Positions 8,479 through 16,743 of a stretch of DNA of 64,000 bases are shown in pieces. Made by a program: the position numbers and the translations under genes. The first letter of the stretch is position 1, and each line of letters opens with the position of its first letter. This DNA comes from an uncultured Lachnospiraceae bacterium (lineage in GTDB: Bacteria; Bacillota; Clostridia; Lachnospirales; Lachnospiraceae): positions 1 through 64,000 of the forward strand of contig CAJTKU010000013.1 in the NCBI GenBank assembly GCA_910577015.1, read 5' to 3'. Under the pieces are notes generated by a model that saw only the letters and a program-made list of their open reading frames with translations, did not search any database and was not told the DNA's origin.

Positions 8479-9786
8479 ATGGGTAAAAAACTGAATTACG
8501 GACGGACATTTTTAATCGGGCTGGCGTTTATGTCTATCTCCAGCTTTTGGCAGGTGTATGACAACATTATACCGCTGATTTTGAAAAACACCTTTGAACT
8601 GGGGGAAACCGTTACCGGAGTGGTGATGGCGCTGGACAATGTGCTTGCCATTGTGCTGCTGCCGGTTTTCGGGGCGATTTCCGACAGGATAGACACTAAG
8701 CTGGGAAAACGTACTCCGTTTATTATTGCAGGAACCATTCTGGCCATTATTTTCATGCTGCTTTTGCCGGTAGCTGATTTGGCGGTCAACCTGCCGCTTT
8801 TTGTTGGCGCCCTGTTTGGCGTACTGATTTCCATGGGACTGTACCGCTCACCGGCGGTGGCGCTGATGCCGGATTTGACTCCGAACAGGCTCAGGAGCAA
8901 GGCCAACGCCGTGATAAATCTGCTGGGGGCAGTGGGAGGCGTTTATTCCCTCATCATGATAAAACTGCTGGTGGGGAAAGGACACAGGCCCAATTATGAA
9001 CCGCTGTTTCTGAGCGTCGCAGCAGTCATGGGGCTGGCGGTGCTGGTGCTGGTATTAACCATCAGGGAAAAGAAAATTGCAGCGCAGGTAAAGGCGGAGG
9101 AAGCTTTATGGCAGGAAGGGAATCAGGACAAAGAAGAGGCAAAACCCGCGGATGCCGGCAAGGTTACGGTGCTTGCGCCTGAAGTAAAGAAAAGCATGAT
9201 ATTTATGCTGTTTTCCATCTTTCTCTGGTTTATGGCATACAATGCGGTGACAACCGCTTTTTCCAGGTATACCTCGGAAGTCTGGAAGCTGGAGGGCGGA
9301 GGTTTTGCGGACTGCCTGATGGTGGCTACCGTGGCGGCGATTATAAGTTATATTCCCATCGGGCAGATATCCAGCCGGTTTGGACGGAAAAAAACCATTA
9401 TGGGTGGAGTGCTTCTGATGGCGGCGTGTTACTTTATGGCTGTTTTTGTGAAGGAGTACACACCGGTTATCAATGTGGCGTTTGCTTTGATTGGCGTGGC
9501 GTGGGCTGCCATCAATGTCAATTCCTATCCCATGATAGTGGCGATGAGCGAAGGGGCGGATATCGGTAAATTTACGGGAACTTATTATACGTTTTCCATG
9601 GCGGCGCAGATTGTGACTCCGATTTTATCGGGATTTCTGCTGGAAAAGGTGTCGTATGCCACTTTGTTCCCTTACGCGTTTTTCTTTTCACTGGCGGCGT
9701 TTGTGACGATGACTCAGGTGCGGCATGGTGATGTAAAGCCGCAAAAGAAGAAAACTCTTTTGGAAAACTTTGACGTGGAAGACTAA
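8479..9786 (+). CDS. MFS transporter (sugar/cation-symporter-like)
   Basis: 435 aa integral membrane protein with about 12 hydrophobic segments in two six-helix halves, separated by a charged cytoplasmic loop (about 195-235, KKIAAQVKAEEALW...). The loop between helices 2 and 3 reads GAISDRIDTKLGKRTPFIIAG, the major-facilitator motif as found in SLC45/GPH-like sugar transporters, and its weaker repeat RFGRKKTIMGG occurs in the second half. FWQVYDNIIPLIL in helix 1 is typical of this group. It overlaps or nearly touches the downstream glycerophosphodiesterase gene, so the two are co-transcribed. The substrate is unknown; the neighbour hints at a glycerophosphodiester or related polyol, but this is inference. 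Confidence 0.8.
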   Translation: MGKKLNYGRTFLIGLAFMSISSFWQVYDNIIPLILKNTFELGETVTGVVMALDNVLAIVLLPVFGAISDRIDTKLGKRTPFIIAGTILAIIFMLLLPVADLAVNLPLFVGALFGVLISMGLYRSPAVALMPDLTPNRLRSKANAVINLLGAVGGVYSLIMIKLLVGKGHRPNYEPLFLSVAAVMGLAVLVLVLTIREKKIAAQVKAEEALWQEGNQDKEEAKPADAGKVTVLAPEVKKSMIFMLFSIFLWFMAYNAVTTAFSRYTSEVWKLEGGGFADCLMVATVAAIISYIPIGQISSRFGRKKTIMGGVLLMAACYFMAVFVKEYTPVINVAFALIGVAWAAINVNSYPMIVAMSEGADIGKFTGTYYTFSMAAQIVTPILSGFLLEKVSYATLFPYAFFFSLAAFVTMTQVRHGDVKPQKKKTLLENFDVED

Positions 9787-9808
9787 GGATGGAAAGGTAT
9801 GGTTTGAA

Positions 9809-10642
9809 ATGAAGACCGTCGTTTTGATTGTAATCTGTTTTCTGGCTGTTGTTGCAGTATTGTATTTACTGATGATTATGCCGCGGATGTTTCACCGGCC
9901 CGACAGAAAACCTTTTGAGGGAGTATTGTATGCGCACAGGGGGCTTCATGACAATGCCGGTGAAGCGCCGGAAAATTCCATGGCGGCATTCAGGAAAGCG
10001 GTTGAGGCAGGATATGGCATAGAACTGGATGTGCAGCTTTCCAAGGACAAGGTTCCGGTGATATTTCATGATTTTACTTTGAAAAGGGTGTGCGGGGCAG
10101 AGGGAAAGGTGGCGGATTATACCTACGAAGAACTGCAGGATTTTTCTCTCTTTGCCTCTGATGAGAAAATACCGAGGCTGGAAGACTTTTTAAAGCTTGT
10201 GGACGGGAAGGTGCCGTTGATTATTGAGTACAAAATCCCGGGCGGGCTGACGGAGGTATGTCCCGTAGCCGACGCTGTCCTTGCGTCGTATGGGGGAAGC
10301 TACTGTATCGAATCGTTTAATCCGCTGGGACTTCTCTGGTATAGGCAAAACAGGAAAGATATCATGCGCGGGCAGCTCTCCGACAATTTCTTAAAGTCGG
10401 GAGAAACGGAGTTTTCCCCTCTTTTATATTTTGCCTTACACAATTTATTATTTAATTTTTTGACAAAACCTGACTTTATAGCTTACAATCATAAGTGTTA
10501 CAAGGATTTATCCAGATGGCTGTGCAGATACCTGTATCGCTGTCTGGCGGTTGCATGGACCATAAAAAGCAAAGATGAACTTGCGGGGCGTAAGACGGAT
10601 TTCGACTTATTCATATTTGACAGCTTTGTGCCTGAGTCCTGA
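9809..10642 (+). CDS. Membrane-anchored glycerophosphodiester phosphodiesterase
   Basis: 277 aa GDPD-family hydrolase that cleaves glycerophosphodiesters to glycerol-3-phosphate and an alcohol. An N-terminal membrane helix (residues about 3-24, VVLIVICFLAVVAVLYLLMI) anchors it. The TIM-barrel active site is clear: YAHRGLHD, ENSMAAFRKAVEAGYGIELDVQLS (Glu/Asp metal ligands) and VIFHDFTLKRVCG, then EYKIP. The start was set at the ATG after GGAAAGG (spacing 11); an earlier in-frame ATG at 9770 overlaps the MFS gene. It probably acts with the MFS transporter in use of phospholipid head groups or teichoic-acid glycerol. Confidence 0.85.
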   Translation: MKTVVLIVICFLAVVAVLYLLMIMPRMFHRPDRKPFEGVLYAHRGLHDNAGEAPENSMAAFRKAVEAGYGIELDVQLSKDKVPVIFHDFTLKRVCGAEGKVADYTYEELQDFSLFASDEKIPRLEDFLKLVDGKVPLIIEYKIPGGLTEVCPVADAVLASYGGSYCIESFNPLGLLWYRQNRKDIMRGQLSDNFLKSGETEFSPLLYFALHNLLFNFLTKPDFIAYNHKCYKDLSRWLCRYLYRCLAVAWTIKSKDELAGRKTDFDLFIFDSFVPES

Positions 10643-10689
10643 GAAAGTAAAAGGAAAGGGACGACACGTAAGATAATAGGAATGATGTT

Positions 10690-12513
10690 ATGAAAGAAAA
10701 GAATCAGATAGGGAAAATGATAAGCCACGAAAGAAGAAATGCGAATCTGACCTTAAGCCAGCTTAGCAGGGGGCTCTGCTCGCGCACATTTCTGGTGCGT
10801 GTGGAAAACGGGGAGAGGGCCTGTGAGAAAATTTTGGCTGACGCCCTGTTACAGAGGGTGGGCGTTTCTGCGGACAAGTTTGTCTACATGATTAATCCGG
10901 ACGAGCAGGACTGGCTTGTATTGCGGAAAGAATTAATAGAGACGGTAGAAAGCGGTCAGGCAAAAAGAGCGGATTTTCTGATGCAGCAATATCGGGTGAT
11001 GGCGGCAAAAAAGAGCATGCTGCACTATCAGTTTATGGGATTTTTGAATGTGATGCTGGAGTTTTATACCGGCAGGGACTGTTCCGTCATGCTGAAGCTT
11101 TTGCAGGAGGCGTGGGAGATATCCATGGGGGATATTCCCATAGAAAGGTTTGAAGAAGAAAACCTTACCATGACGGAGTTCCTGATTGTGATGATGTATT
11201 ACCGCGTCAAGGAGCAGTGCGAGAGCAAGGACTTTGCCATTGCAGGCTATGAAAAGCTTTTGCGCCATCTGGAGGGGTATATGGATGAGCAAGATCGCGT
11301 GAAGCTGTATCCGCAGATTGCCTACAGGCTGGTGGGGCTGTATCTGGAAAAGCATGACGAAAAAAGGGCGGTGGAGCTGGCTAAGGACGGCATTGCACTG
11401 TTGAAGGTCAGGGGCAGGCTGTTCTGCCTGAGGCAGTTTCTGGAGGTTATCGCCGCCCATGGGGACAAGACGCCGGAGGAGAAGCGGGTAATTGCACAGA
11501 TTTGTGATTCCATCCAATGGATATACCGGGAGTTTGACGTGGACGAACAGATGTGGGTCTGGAACATTCCTTTCGGCATGTCTGAAGTGGAGTTGTGCGG
11601 CCGCCTCATCAAGTCAAGGCGGAAGGTGCTCGGCTACACCCAGGAGGGACTTTCCCAAGATATTTGCGACCCGGTGACCATATCCCGAATTGAATGCGGG
11701 AAGGTGTCGCCCAAAAAGCGGATATTCCAGATGCTGCTGGAGCGCGTGGGCTTATCGGGCGGAAATTTTGAATTGCTGGTACAGGTGGAGAGTCCGGAGC
11801 TTTCGGAACTGGCGGTCAGGATAGCGGTGCTGTTAAGCCATTCCAGGGGGGAGGAAGCGGAGGCGCTGATTACGGAACTGGAGCAGAAAATGACGCTGAA
11901 CAACCTTTCTGCCAAACAGTACCTGTTAAGCGTAAAAGCGCTGGCCCTGTATAATCAGAAAAAAATAGATAAGAGAACCCATACGAAAAGACAGGAGGAA
12001 GCGTTGTACCTGACTCTGCCGCAGGTCGGTTTGGACAAACTGGCGGACTGGACATTCACCAGTCAGGAGGTGGGCATCATCCATGCATTGTCTTATTCCT
12101 GCGATGCGGACCACAGGGAAGAGGAGAGCATCCGGCTTTTGCGGATTGTGCAAAAGCAGTATGAGAACAAGCCCTTTGATTTGTCCCATTATGTGGAGGG
12201 ATATGAACTGACAATGCGCAGCCTTGGAAATGTGCTGGGCAATGTCGGTAGGTACGACGAGGCCATAGAGGCGTCAAGGAAAAGCATCCTTGCAGGGGTG
12301 CAGGCAGGAAGAGGGACTGTGTTAAAGCTTGCGCTGTATGATACCGGATGGGATATGGAACAGCTTTGGGCGAGCGGAAAATACACAAAAAAAGAAAGCT
12401 TTCCCTATGTGAAAGCTTCCTATGCGCTGAGCCTGCTCTTTGGGAAAGACAGTACCATCGAGTTTATCCGCAGACATATTGAAACCTATTATGGTACGGA
12501 CATCAAATTTTAA
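10690..12513 (+). CDS. Tandem-HTH TPR-type regulator, likely RRNPP/Rgg-like peptide sensor
   Basis: 607-aa cytosolic regulator built as two similar halves. Each starts with an XRE-type helix-turn-helix: residues about 8-62 (LSQLSRGLCSRTFLVRVE, then NGERACEK) and about 303-360 (YTQEGLSQDICDPVTISRIE, then CGKVSPKK). Each is followed by a long all-helical region of TPR character (for example DRVKLYPQIAYRLVGLYLEKHDEKRAVELAKDG and MRSLGNVLGNVGRYDEAIEASRKS). HTH plus TPR repeats is the plan of RRNPP regulators (Rgg, PlcR, ComR), which bind re-imported signal peptides; 607 aa is about twice their usual length. The small secreted-peptide gene convergent with it (12503-12649) overlaps its last 11 bases, supporting a peptide-receptor role. 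That pairing is inference. Confidence 0.8.
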   Translation: MKEKNQIGKMISHERRNANLTLSQLSRGLCSRTFLVRVENGERACEKILADALLQRVGVSADKFVYMINPDEQDWLVLRKELIETVESGQAKRADFLMQQYRVMAAKKSMLHYQFMGFLNVMLEFYTGRDCSVMLKLLQEAWEISMGDIPIERFEEENLTMTEFLIVMMYYRVKEQCESKDFAIAGYEKLLRHLEGYMDEQDRVKLYPQIAYRLVGLYLEKHDEKRAVELAKDGIALLKVRGRLFCLRQFLEVIAAHGDKTPEEKRVIAQICDSIQWIYREFDVDEQMWVWNIPFGMSEVELCGRLIKSRRKVLGYTQEGLSQDICDPVTISRIECGKVSPKKRIFQMLLERVGLSGGNFELLVQVESPELSELAVRIAVLLSHSRGEEAEALITELEQKMTLNNLSAKQYLLSVKALALYNQKKIDKRTHTKRQEEALYLTLPQVGLDKLADWTFTSQEVGIIHALSYSCDADHREEESIRLLRIVQKQYENKPFDLSHYVEGYELTMRSLGNVLGNVGRYDEAIEASRKSILAGVQAGRGTVLKLALYDTGWDMEQLWASGKYTKKESFPYVKASYALSLLFGKDSTIEFIRRHIETYYGTDIKF

Positions 12514-12649
12514 ATGTAGTTTCATCGATATCCGAGCAAATCATTACATCGGAGTCATTAACAGTTGCAGCTGCCACACTGGAAACAGCCTGAATGGCAA
12601 AAAGACTGAATACGGCGATGATAATGCATTTTTTTAAATTTAATTTCAT
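12503..12649 (-). CDS. 48-aa exported signal-peptide precursor (putative pheromone)
   Basis: A short gene: ATG at 12649 behind a perfect GGAGG with 8-base spacing, ending in TGA at 12503. The product begins MKLNLKK, then a hydrophobic core (CIIIAVFSLFAIQAVSSVAAA), then a short acidic tail TVNDSDVMICSDIDETTFKI. This is a classic Sec signal peptide with AxA-type cleavage around residues 26-28, leaving a tail of about 20 aa with one Cys. The 3' end overlaps the end of the tandem-HTH regulator gene on the opposite strand, the arrangement seen for RRNPP pheromone precursors. Upstream on the same strand lie TATAGT/ACTATA inverted boxes and a TGTGCCAG element (12731-12738). No known family is recognised; a small secreted protein of other function is possible. 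Confidence 0.7.
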   Translation of the reverse strand: MKLNLKKCIIIAVFSLFAIQAVSSVAAATVNDSDVMICSDIDETTFKI

Positions 12650-12704
12650 ATTTTTTTCCTCCAAAAATTGTTGGTTGTTTTTGCTACAAGCAGATTCTAT
12701 AGTG

Positions 12705-12793
12705 AAATTGACTATACTACAATAACAAAACTGGCACATTTGACTGAAAATAAGACAAATTTTCTGAAAATTCAAGACAAATGTGCCGGTTTT
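12705..12793. promoter_or_regulatory. Control region of the peptide gene with divergent TGTGCCAG boxes
   Basis: AAAACTGGCACATTTG (about 12727-12742) and CAAATGTGCCGGTTTT (about 12778-12793) form a 16-bp inverted repeat with a single G-T mismatch, about 36 bases apart; between them AAGACAAAT occurs twice. Nearer to the gene, TATAGT-N7-ACTATA is a second inverted repeat that overlaps likely -10 sequences for the minus strand. This looks like a regulated promoter, perhaps bound by the tandem-HTH regulator. Confidence 0.5.
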
Positions 12794-12828
12794 TGTAATT
12801 GTAACGGCGGAAAAAAAGGCTTTTTTAG

Positions 12829-12875
12829 TAAAAATATGTCATAAATGGAAAGTGTGCCAGATTTGTTATTGGAAA
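12829..12875 (+). repeat. ~45-bp intergenic repeat, copy 1
   Basis: Contains ATATGTCATAAATG, then TGTGCCAG (12853-12860), then a TTTGTTATTGG-like end. It matches the copy at 13124-13169 over its whole length and, in reverse, the upstream region of the peptide gene. No convincing gene follows it. Confidence 0.6.
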
Positions 12876-12981
12876 ATATTTCCAACGGTGATAACTTATA
12901 TACATGAAATGAATTCCATATTTCATGGATTCGTTTCTCCCCCTATTTTATTTTGGGTATTCCCATTATACCTCAGTAACC

Positions 12982-13024
12982 AAAAGGGACAGTGTAGCCG
13001 ATGTCGACGGCGCCTGTCCCTTTT
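12982..13024. terminator. Bidirectional hairpin
   Basis: AAAAGGGACAG (12982-12992) pairs with CTGTCCCTTTT (13014-13024); an inner GCCG/CGGC lengthens the stem. A-tract before and T-tract after allow use on both strands. It lies in a long region without a recognised gene. Confidence 0.6.
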
Positions 13025-13123
13025 GCGTGTACCGGATTTGGAAGCATCGGTTTTCGGATTGGCAGTTTGCATCTCCCATTATCCATCCGGCAGCCTGATG
13101 GATAATGGGGAAATCACATATAT

Positions 13124-13169
13124 AGTAAAGATATGTCATAAATGCTTTTGTGCCAGGTATGCTATGGGA
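13124..13169 (+). repeat. ~45-bp intergenic repeat, copy 2
   Basis: AGTAAAGATATGTCATAAATG followed by TGTGCCAG (13149-13156) and GTATGCTATGGG. It is nearly identical to copy 1 in the first 20 bases and in the TGTGCCAG box. A shorter third copy (box at 13397-13404, then ATATGCTATGG) occurs near 13390. Confidence 0.6.
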
Positions 13170-13200
13170 AATACATGCGGGAAGTGGTAATTTAAAGAAA

Positions 13201-13377
13201 GGAAGCGGCTTTAAGATACTTCCTGCCTACATAACTGCATCATTTATGGATAGACTGGAAAAGTGTAATAGGGGTATTGACGCGATAACAGACACATAAA
13301 CTTGTAAGCAGAAGCTGATTGAAGCCACTTCCAAAGAAAAGGCAGCACGCCGTATAAATTACGGTACGCTGCCTTTT
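13201..13377. other. Nested inverted repeats in the 13.2-13.4 kb spacer
   Basis: GGAAGCGGCTTTAA (13201-13214) can pair with TTGAAGCCACTTCC (13319-13332), and just after it AAAAGGCAGC (13337-13346) pairs with GCTGCCTTTT (13368-13377) around a partly paired CCGTA/TACGG core. The second is a terminator-like hairpin. The remaining sequence of 13025-13749 shows no supported gene. Confidence 0.45.
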
Positions 13378-13749
13378 CGACGTAAAAAAATAAAGTGGTG
13401 CCAGATATGCTATGGAGACTTTGCGAAAACAGTAGTATTATACAAAATAAGAAATGGCTTCAGCCTTTTTTGTTTGATGACTGTATTCATATGTTGTGTA
13501 AAAGGAATACGAATAGGAGTTCAGCAATGGACGTATTTTACAGCATCAAGTGGAAGAAGAGTTGGAGTCATTTCGTTTTTGTTTCTATAAAAGAGTCATA
13601 GGAACTTTTATAAAATCTGCATCCTGCATCCCGGATTCGCATCTTACCTGCCCGAATCTTCCTCTTACGGCTTGGTATCTTGCATCCGGTTCTTTTTTTT
13701 ATTAAGCTGTTTCCATAAAGGACGGATTACGGGAAGGATGTGACGCAGC

Positions 13750-14664
13750 ATGGAATCTGTAATAAAGGCAGAGGGATTGAAAAAATATTTTGGCGAGGTA
13801 AAGGCGGTAGATGACATTGCCCTTGATGTTAAGGAAGGGGAGCTGTTTGGCTTTTTGGGTATAAACGGGGCCGGCAAGTCCACCACCATTAGTATGCTTT
13901 GCACGCTCTTAAAACCCACGGCAGGGAAACTGGAGGTGTGTGGTTTCCCTGTGGGAAAAGAGGATGAAGAAATCAGGAAAAGGATTGGTGTGGTTTATCA
14001 GAATAATTGTCTGGATGACAGGCTTACGGTGAAAGAAAATCTGCTCACCAGAGGGGCGCTTTATGAAAAGAAAAAAAGCAGGCTGACGGAAAGCATCCAC
14101 AAGGTATGCGACATGCTGGAACTTGGAGATGTCTATAACAGAAGGTTTGCAGTTCTTTCCGGAGGGCAGAAAAGGCGGTGTGAAATGGCCAGGGCTCTTT
14201 TGAACACACCGCGGATTATGTTTCTGGATGAACCCACTACCGGGCTTGACCCTGCTGCGAGAAAAAAAGTATGGGAATGTATACGCTCCCTGCAAAAGGA
14301 AGAAAACATGACGGTTTTTCTGACCACCCATTATATGGAGGAAGCAGCACGGGCGGCCCATATTGCCATTATAGACGGCGGAAAAATAAAAGAGTACGGA
14401 ACGCCGTTTGAACTGAAAGAAACCTACGCCAGGGATAAGCTGAGGCTGATACCTAAAAATGGAGCATGGCAGGAGCTGGAAAAGAAGCTGGCGGACATGC
14501 AGATTGACGCACAAAAAAAGGAAGGCAGCTTTACAGTCTTGGTAAAAGACAGCTTGGAGTCGCTTCCTATATTGAGAGAAACAGAGGCGGCGCTTGCGGG
14601 ATATGAAATGCTGCAGGGCACCATGGACGATGTTTTTCTGACTGTAAGGGGGGAGGTTTTATGA
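13750..14664 (+). CDS. ABC-2 type exporter, ATP-binding protein
   Basis: 304 aa DrrA/CcmA-like ATPase. Walker A GINGAGKST (about 38-46), Q-loop VYQNN, signature LSGGQKRR (about 138-145), Walker B IMFLDEPTTGLD, switch His in TTHYMEEA. The C-terminal 75 aa (about 225-304) are the extra domain seen in DrrA-type drug and lipid exporters. Its last four bases overlap the start of the permease (ATGA), so translation is coupled. With the permease, LytTR and DUF3021 genes it forms the common Firmicute operon ABC-ABC-LytTR-DUF3021, which usually responds to membrane-active compounds. Confidence 0.88.
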   Translation: MESVIKAEGLKKYFGEVKAVDDIALDVKEGELFGFLGINGAGKSTTISMLCTLLKPTAGKLEVCGFPVGKEDEEIRKRIGVVYQNNCLDDRLTVKENLLTRGALYEKKKSRLTESIHKVCDMLELGDVYNRRFAVLSGGQKRRCEMARALLNTPRIMFLDEPTTGLDPAARKKVWECIRSLQKEENMTVFLTTHYMEEAARAAHIAIIDGGKIKEYGTPFELKETYARDKLRLIPKNGAWQELEKKLADMQIDAQKKEGSFTVLVKDSLESLPILRETEAALAGYEMLQGTMDDVFLTVRGEVL

Positions 14665-15572
14665 GAGAAATTTTTTATCTGGTGAAGAGGAACGTGAAGG
14701 TGTTTGTCAGGGATTACGGCGCAGTATTTTTTTCGGTGCTGTCCATGTTGATTGTTCTGGCGCTCATGGTGGTTTTTCTGGGCAGCATGAACAGTGAAAA
14801 CCTTGTTGACATGCTTGCAAAGTATGGCGGGGAGCGTGATACCCTGGCTGACAAAAAGAATGCGTCGTATCTGATACAGATGTGGACGCTTTCAGGCATC
14901 CTTTTAGTCAATGCCGTCACGGTCACGCTGACGGTTATGGGCAATATGGTGGAGGACGAAACAAAGAACCGGCTTGCCAGTTTTTATACGGCGCCGGTCA
15001 GCCGAATCAAGGTTTCCCTCGGGTATATATTTTCGGCATGGTTTATCGGTGTTTTCATGTGCATGCTGACCCTTGTCATCGGTGAAATATACATGATGAT
15101 ATGCAGTCATCCGCTGCTTTTGCCAGCAGACTGGCTGAAGCTTTTCCTGATGGTAGTTTTGAATGTATTTGTGTATGCATGCATCGCGTATCTGCTGGCA
15201 CTGCTTGTACACAGCGCAGGCGCCTGGAGCGGGCTGCTTACTGTCGTCGGAACCCTGGTCGGTTTTGTGGGAGCCATCTACCTTCCCATGTCCATGCTGC
15301 CGGAGGGCGTGGCAAAAGTGTTGAAATGCCTGCCCGTGCTGCACGGGGCGGCCATGATGCGGGAAGTCTGCACCAGGGATGCCATTGCCGAAACCTTTGC
15401 GGGACTGCCGGATATGGCAGGGGATTTTTTCCGGGAGCAGATGGGGATTTCCGTTATCATGAACGGCAATGCGGTTTCTTTGCGGCAGCAGGTTTTCTTT
15501 CTTTTGTTTTGTGGTATAATGGCAGCAGGGCTGGCGTTTTTTGTTACTAGGAGACGCAGGGTACGGGCGTGA
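14661..15572 (+). CDS. ABC-2 type exporter, permease
   Basis: 303 aa membrane protein with six hydrophobic segments. The first (about 20-45) is followed by an extracellular domain (about 45-75), then five helices between about 77 and 300, the ABC2_membrane plan. SRIKVSLGYIFSAWFIG and GFVGAIYLPMSMLPEGVAKVLKCLPV are typical of the family. Start ATG overlaps the stop of the ATPase gene, with GGGGGGAGG before it. The protein ends in basic residues RRRRVRA on the cytoplasmic side. Cargo is unknown; drug, lipid or peptide export is likely. Confidence 0.85.
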   Translation: MREIFYLVKRNVKVFVRDYGAVFFSVLSMLIVLALMVVFLGSMNSENLVDMLAKYGGERDTLADKKNASYLIQMWTLSGILLVNAVTVTLTVMGNMVEDETKNRLASFYTAPVSRIKVSLGYIFSAWFIGVFMCMLTLVIGEIYMMICSHPLLLPADWLKLFLMVVLNVFVYACIAYLLALLVHSAGAWSGLLTVVGTLVGFVGAIYLPMSMLPEGVAKVLKCLPVLHGAAMMREVCTRDAIAETFAGLPDMAGDFFREQMGISVIMNGNAVSLRQQVFFLLFCGIMAAGLAFFVTRRRRVRA

Positions 15573-15620
15573 AAAGAAGTTCCGGCCGCTTACGGCAAAG
15601 GCGGCAGCATGGAGGTTGAT

Positions 15621-16058
15621 ATGAAAATAACGATTACGGACAGAGGGGACGGGGAAGAGGATGAAATCATTATCCGGTGCCGACATGTGGATAAGCAGCT
15701 CTTAAAGCTGGTGTATGCCCTGAAAGCGGGACAGGAAAAACTGACGGCAGTGCGGGACGGAAAGTTTTACCAGATTGTTCCGGGAAGCATTTATTACTTT
15801 GAGGCGGTGGACAACAAAGTATACGTATATCTGGAAACAGAGGTTTATGAAATAAAACAGAAGTTGTATGAACTGGAAAAACATTTTGCCGGAACTGATT
15901 TTCTCCGCGTTTCCAAATCGGTTATCCTGAACCTGGCGAAGGTAAAGGATTTGAGCCCGTCCTTCGGAGGGCGGTTTGAGGCCGGCATGAACAACGGGGA
16001 GAAAATCGTGATATCCAGACAGTATGTGGCGGCGCTGAAAGAAAAACTGGGACTGTAA
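15621..16058 (+). CDS. LytTR family DNA-binding regulator (no receiver domain)
   Basis: 145 aa. Residues about 45-145 form a LytTR domain: IVPGSIYYFEAVDNKVYVYLETEVYEIKQKLYELEKHF, then FLRVSKSVILNLAKVKDLSPSFGGRFEAGMNNGEKIVISRQYVAALKEKL. There is no receiver domain, as in the DUF3021-coupled subgroup. The start was taken at the ATG after GGAGG rather than the ATG four codons upstream, which would overlap that site. It probably controls its own operon together with the membrane protein that follows. Confidence 0.85.
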   Translation: MKITITDRGDGEEDEIIIRCRHVDKQLLKLVYALKAGQEKLTAVRDGKFYQIVPGSIYYFEAVDNKVYVYLETEVYEIKQKLYELEKHFAGTDFLRVSKSVILNLAKVKDLSPSFGGRFEAGMNNGEKIVISRQYVAALKEKLGL

Positions 16059-16070
16059 GGAGGGTGGCAG

Positions 16071-16532
16071 ATGAAACGGATAAAAAGTATGCTTTTTACA
16101 TTTGTGTGCGTGACGACCTGTGTGGTTTTTGCAACAGCCTGTTTCACCACTGTATTCTGGCCGCAGGCGGTTTTGGGTTCGGAAATTTTATGGCAGATTC
16201 TGCTGGTGTCTTTTTTATGCAGCACGGGCATTTTCATATATCCCGAACGGGAACAGGAGAAAAAGGAAGCCCTTTTGCGGGTATTTCTTCATTATCTGGA
16301 AGTGAATGCAGTGGTATTGGGATGCGGGCTCTGGTTTGAATGGTTTTATATTGACAACCCGCCCATGGTAATCGGCATGGTGCTTATGATAGCATTTATT
16401 TTTGCATTGGTATCGTATGTCGTGTGGAAGGACGCAGAGCGTACGGCGGCCCTTATGAATAAAAAGCTGAAGGAATACCAGCAGCAGGAGGATGCGGGGC
16501 AGTCAGAAGAAAATAAAAGTAAAAATAGTTAA
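16071..16532 (+). CDS. DUF3021 membrane protein
   Basis: 153 aa with four hydrophobic segments (about 7-27, 36-55, 72-95, 103-123) and a charged cytoplasmic tail ending DAGQSEENKSKNS. It follows the LytTR gene by 12 bases, with AAGGAGGGTGG as ribosome site. DUF3021 proteins are encoded next to such LytTR regulators and are thought to hold them in check at the membrane; how they sense is not known from sequence. Confidence 0.85.
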   Translation: MKRIKSMLFTFVCVTTCVVFATACFTTVFWPQAVLGSEILWQILLVSFLCSTGIFIYPEREQEKKEALLRVFLHYLEVNAVVLGCGLWFEWFYIDNPPMVIGMVLMIAFIFALVSYVVWKDAERTAALMNKKLKEYQQQEDAGQSEENKSKNS

Positions 16533-16582
16533 AATGCATGAAATAAAATGGATATTTTTGGATATAATAGACAAAAGTGTTT

Positions 16583-16639
16583 TTGGCGTTGAAGAATTGT
16601 CCTAAACGCCTTGCTATTTTTTTTACGGATTGTTACAAT
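16583..16639 (+). promoter_or_regulatory. ppdK promoter with an overlapping hairpin
   Basis: TTGCTA (16611-16616), 17-bp spacer, TACAAT (16634-16639). A GGCGTT/AACGCC hairpin followed by a T-tract (about 16583-16628) sits on the -35 region and may end the upstream DUF3021 operon. About 100 bases of leader precede the ATG. Confidence 0.55.
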
Positions 16640-16743
16640 AATGAAGAATTGAGTACAGGGACATGCCATGTAACCGTGAAAGGTAAGGGATTCAGGGTTG
16701 TATTTGCTTGTCCTGTAAATCTATGAAAAGGGAGACAAAACGC

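Noticed and set aside
12783..13190. 135-codon open frame across the repeat region
   Set aside because: No ribosome site, crosses a bidirectional hairpin, and contains two copies of the DNA repeat in frame by chance. Kept only as a caveat for the repeat finding.
13395..13601. 68-codon open frame after the third TGTGCCAG box
   Set aside because: No ribosome site and no protein-like pattern.
14904..15686. 260-codon open frame on the minus strand
   Set aside because: Antisense to the ABC-2 permease; His/Gln-rich shadow composition, no ribosome site.
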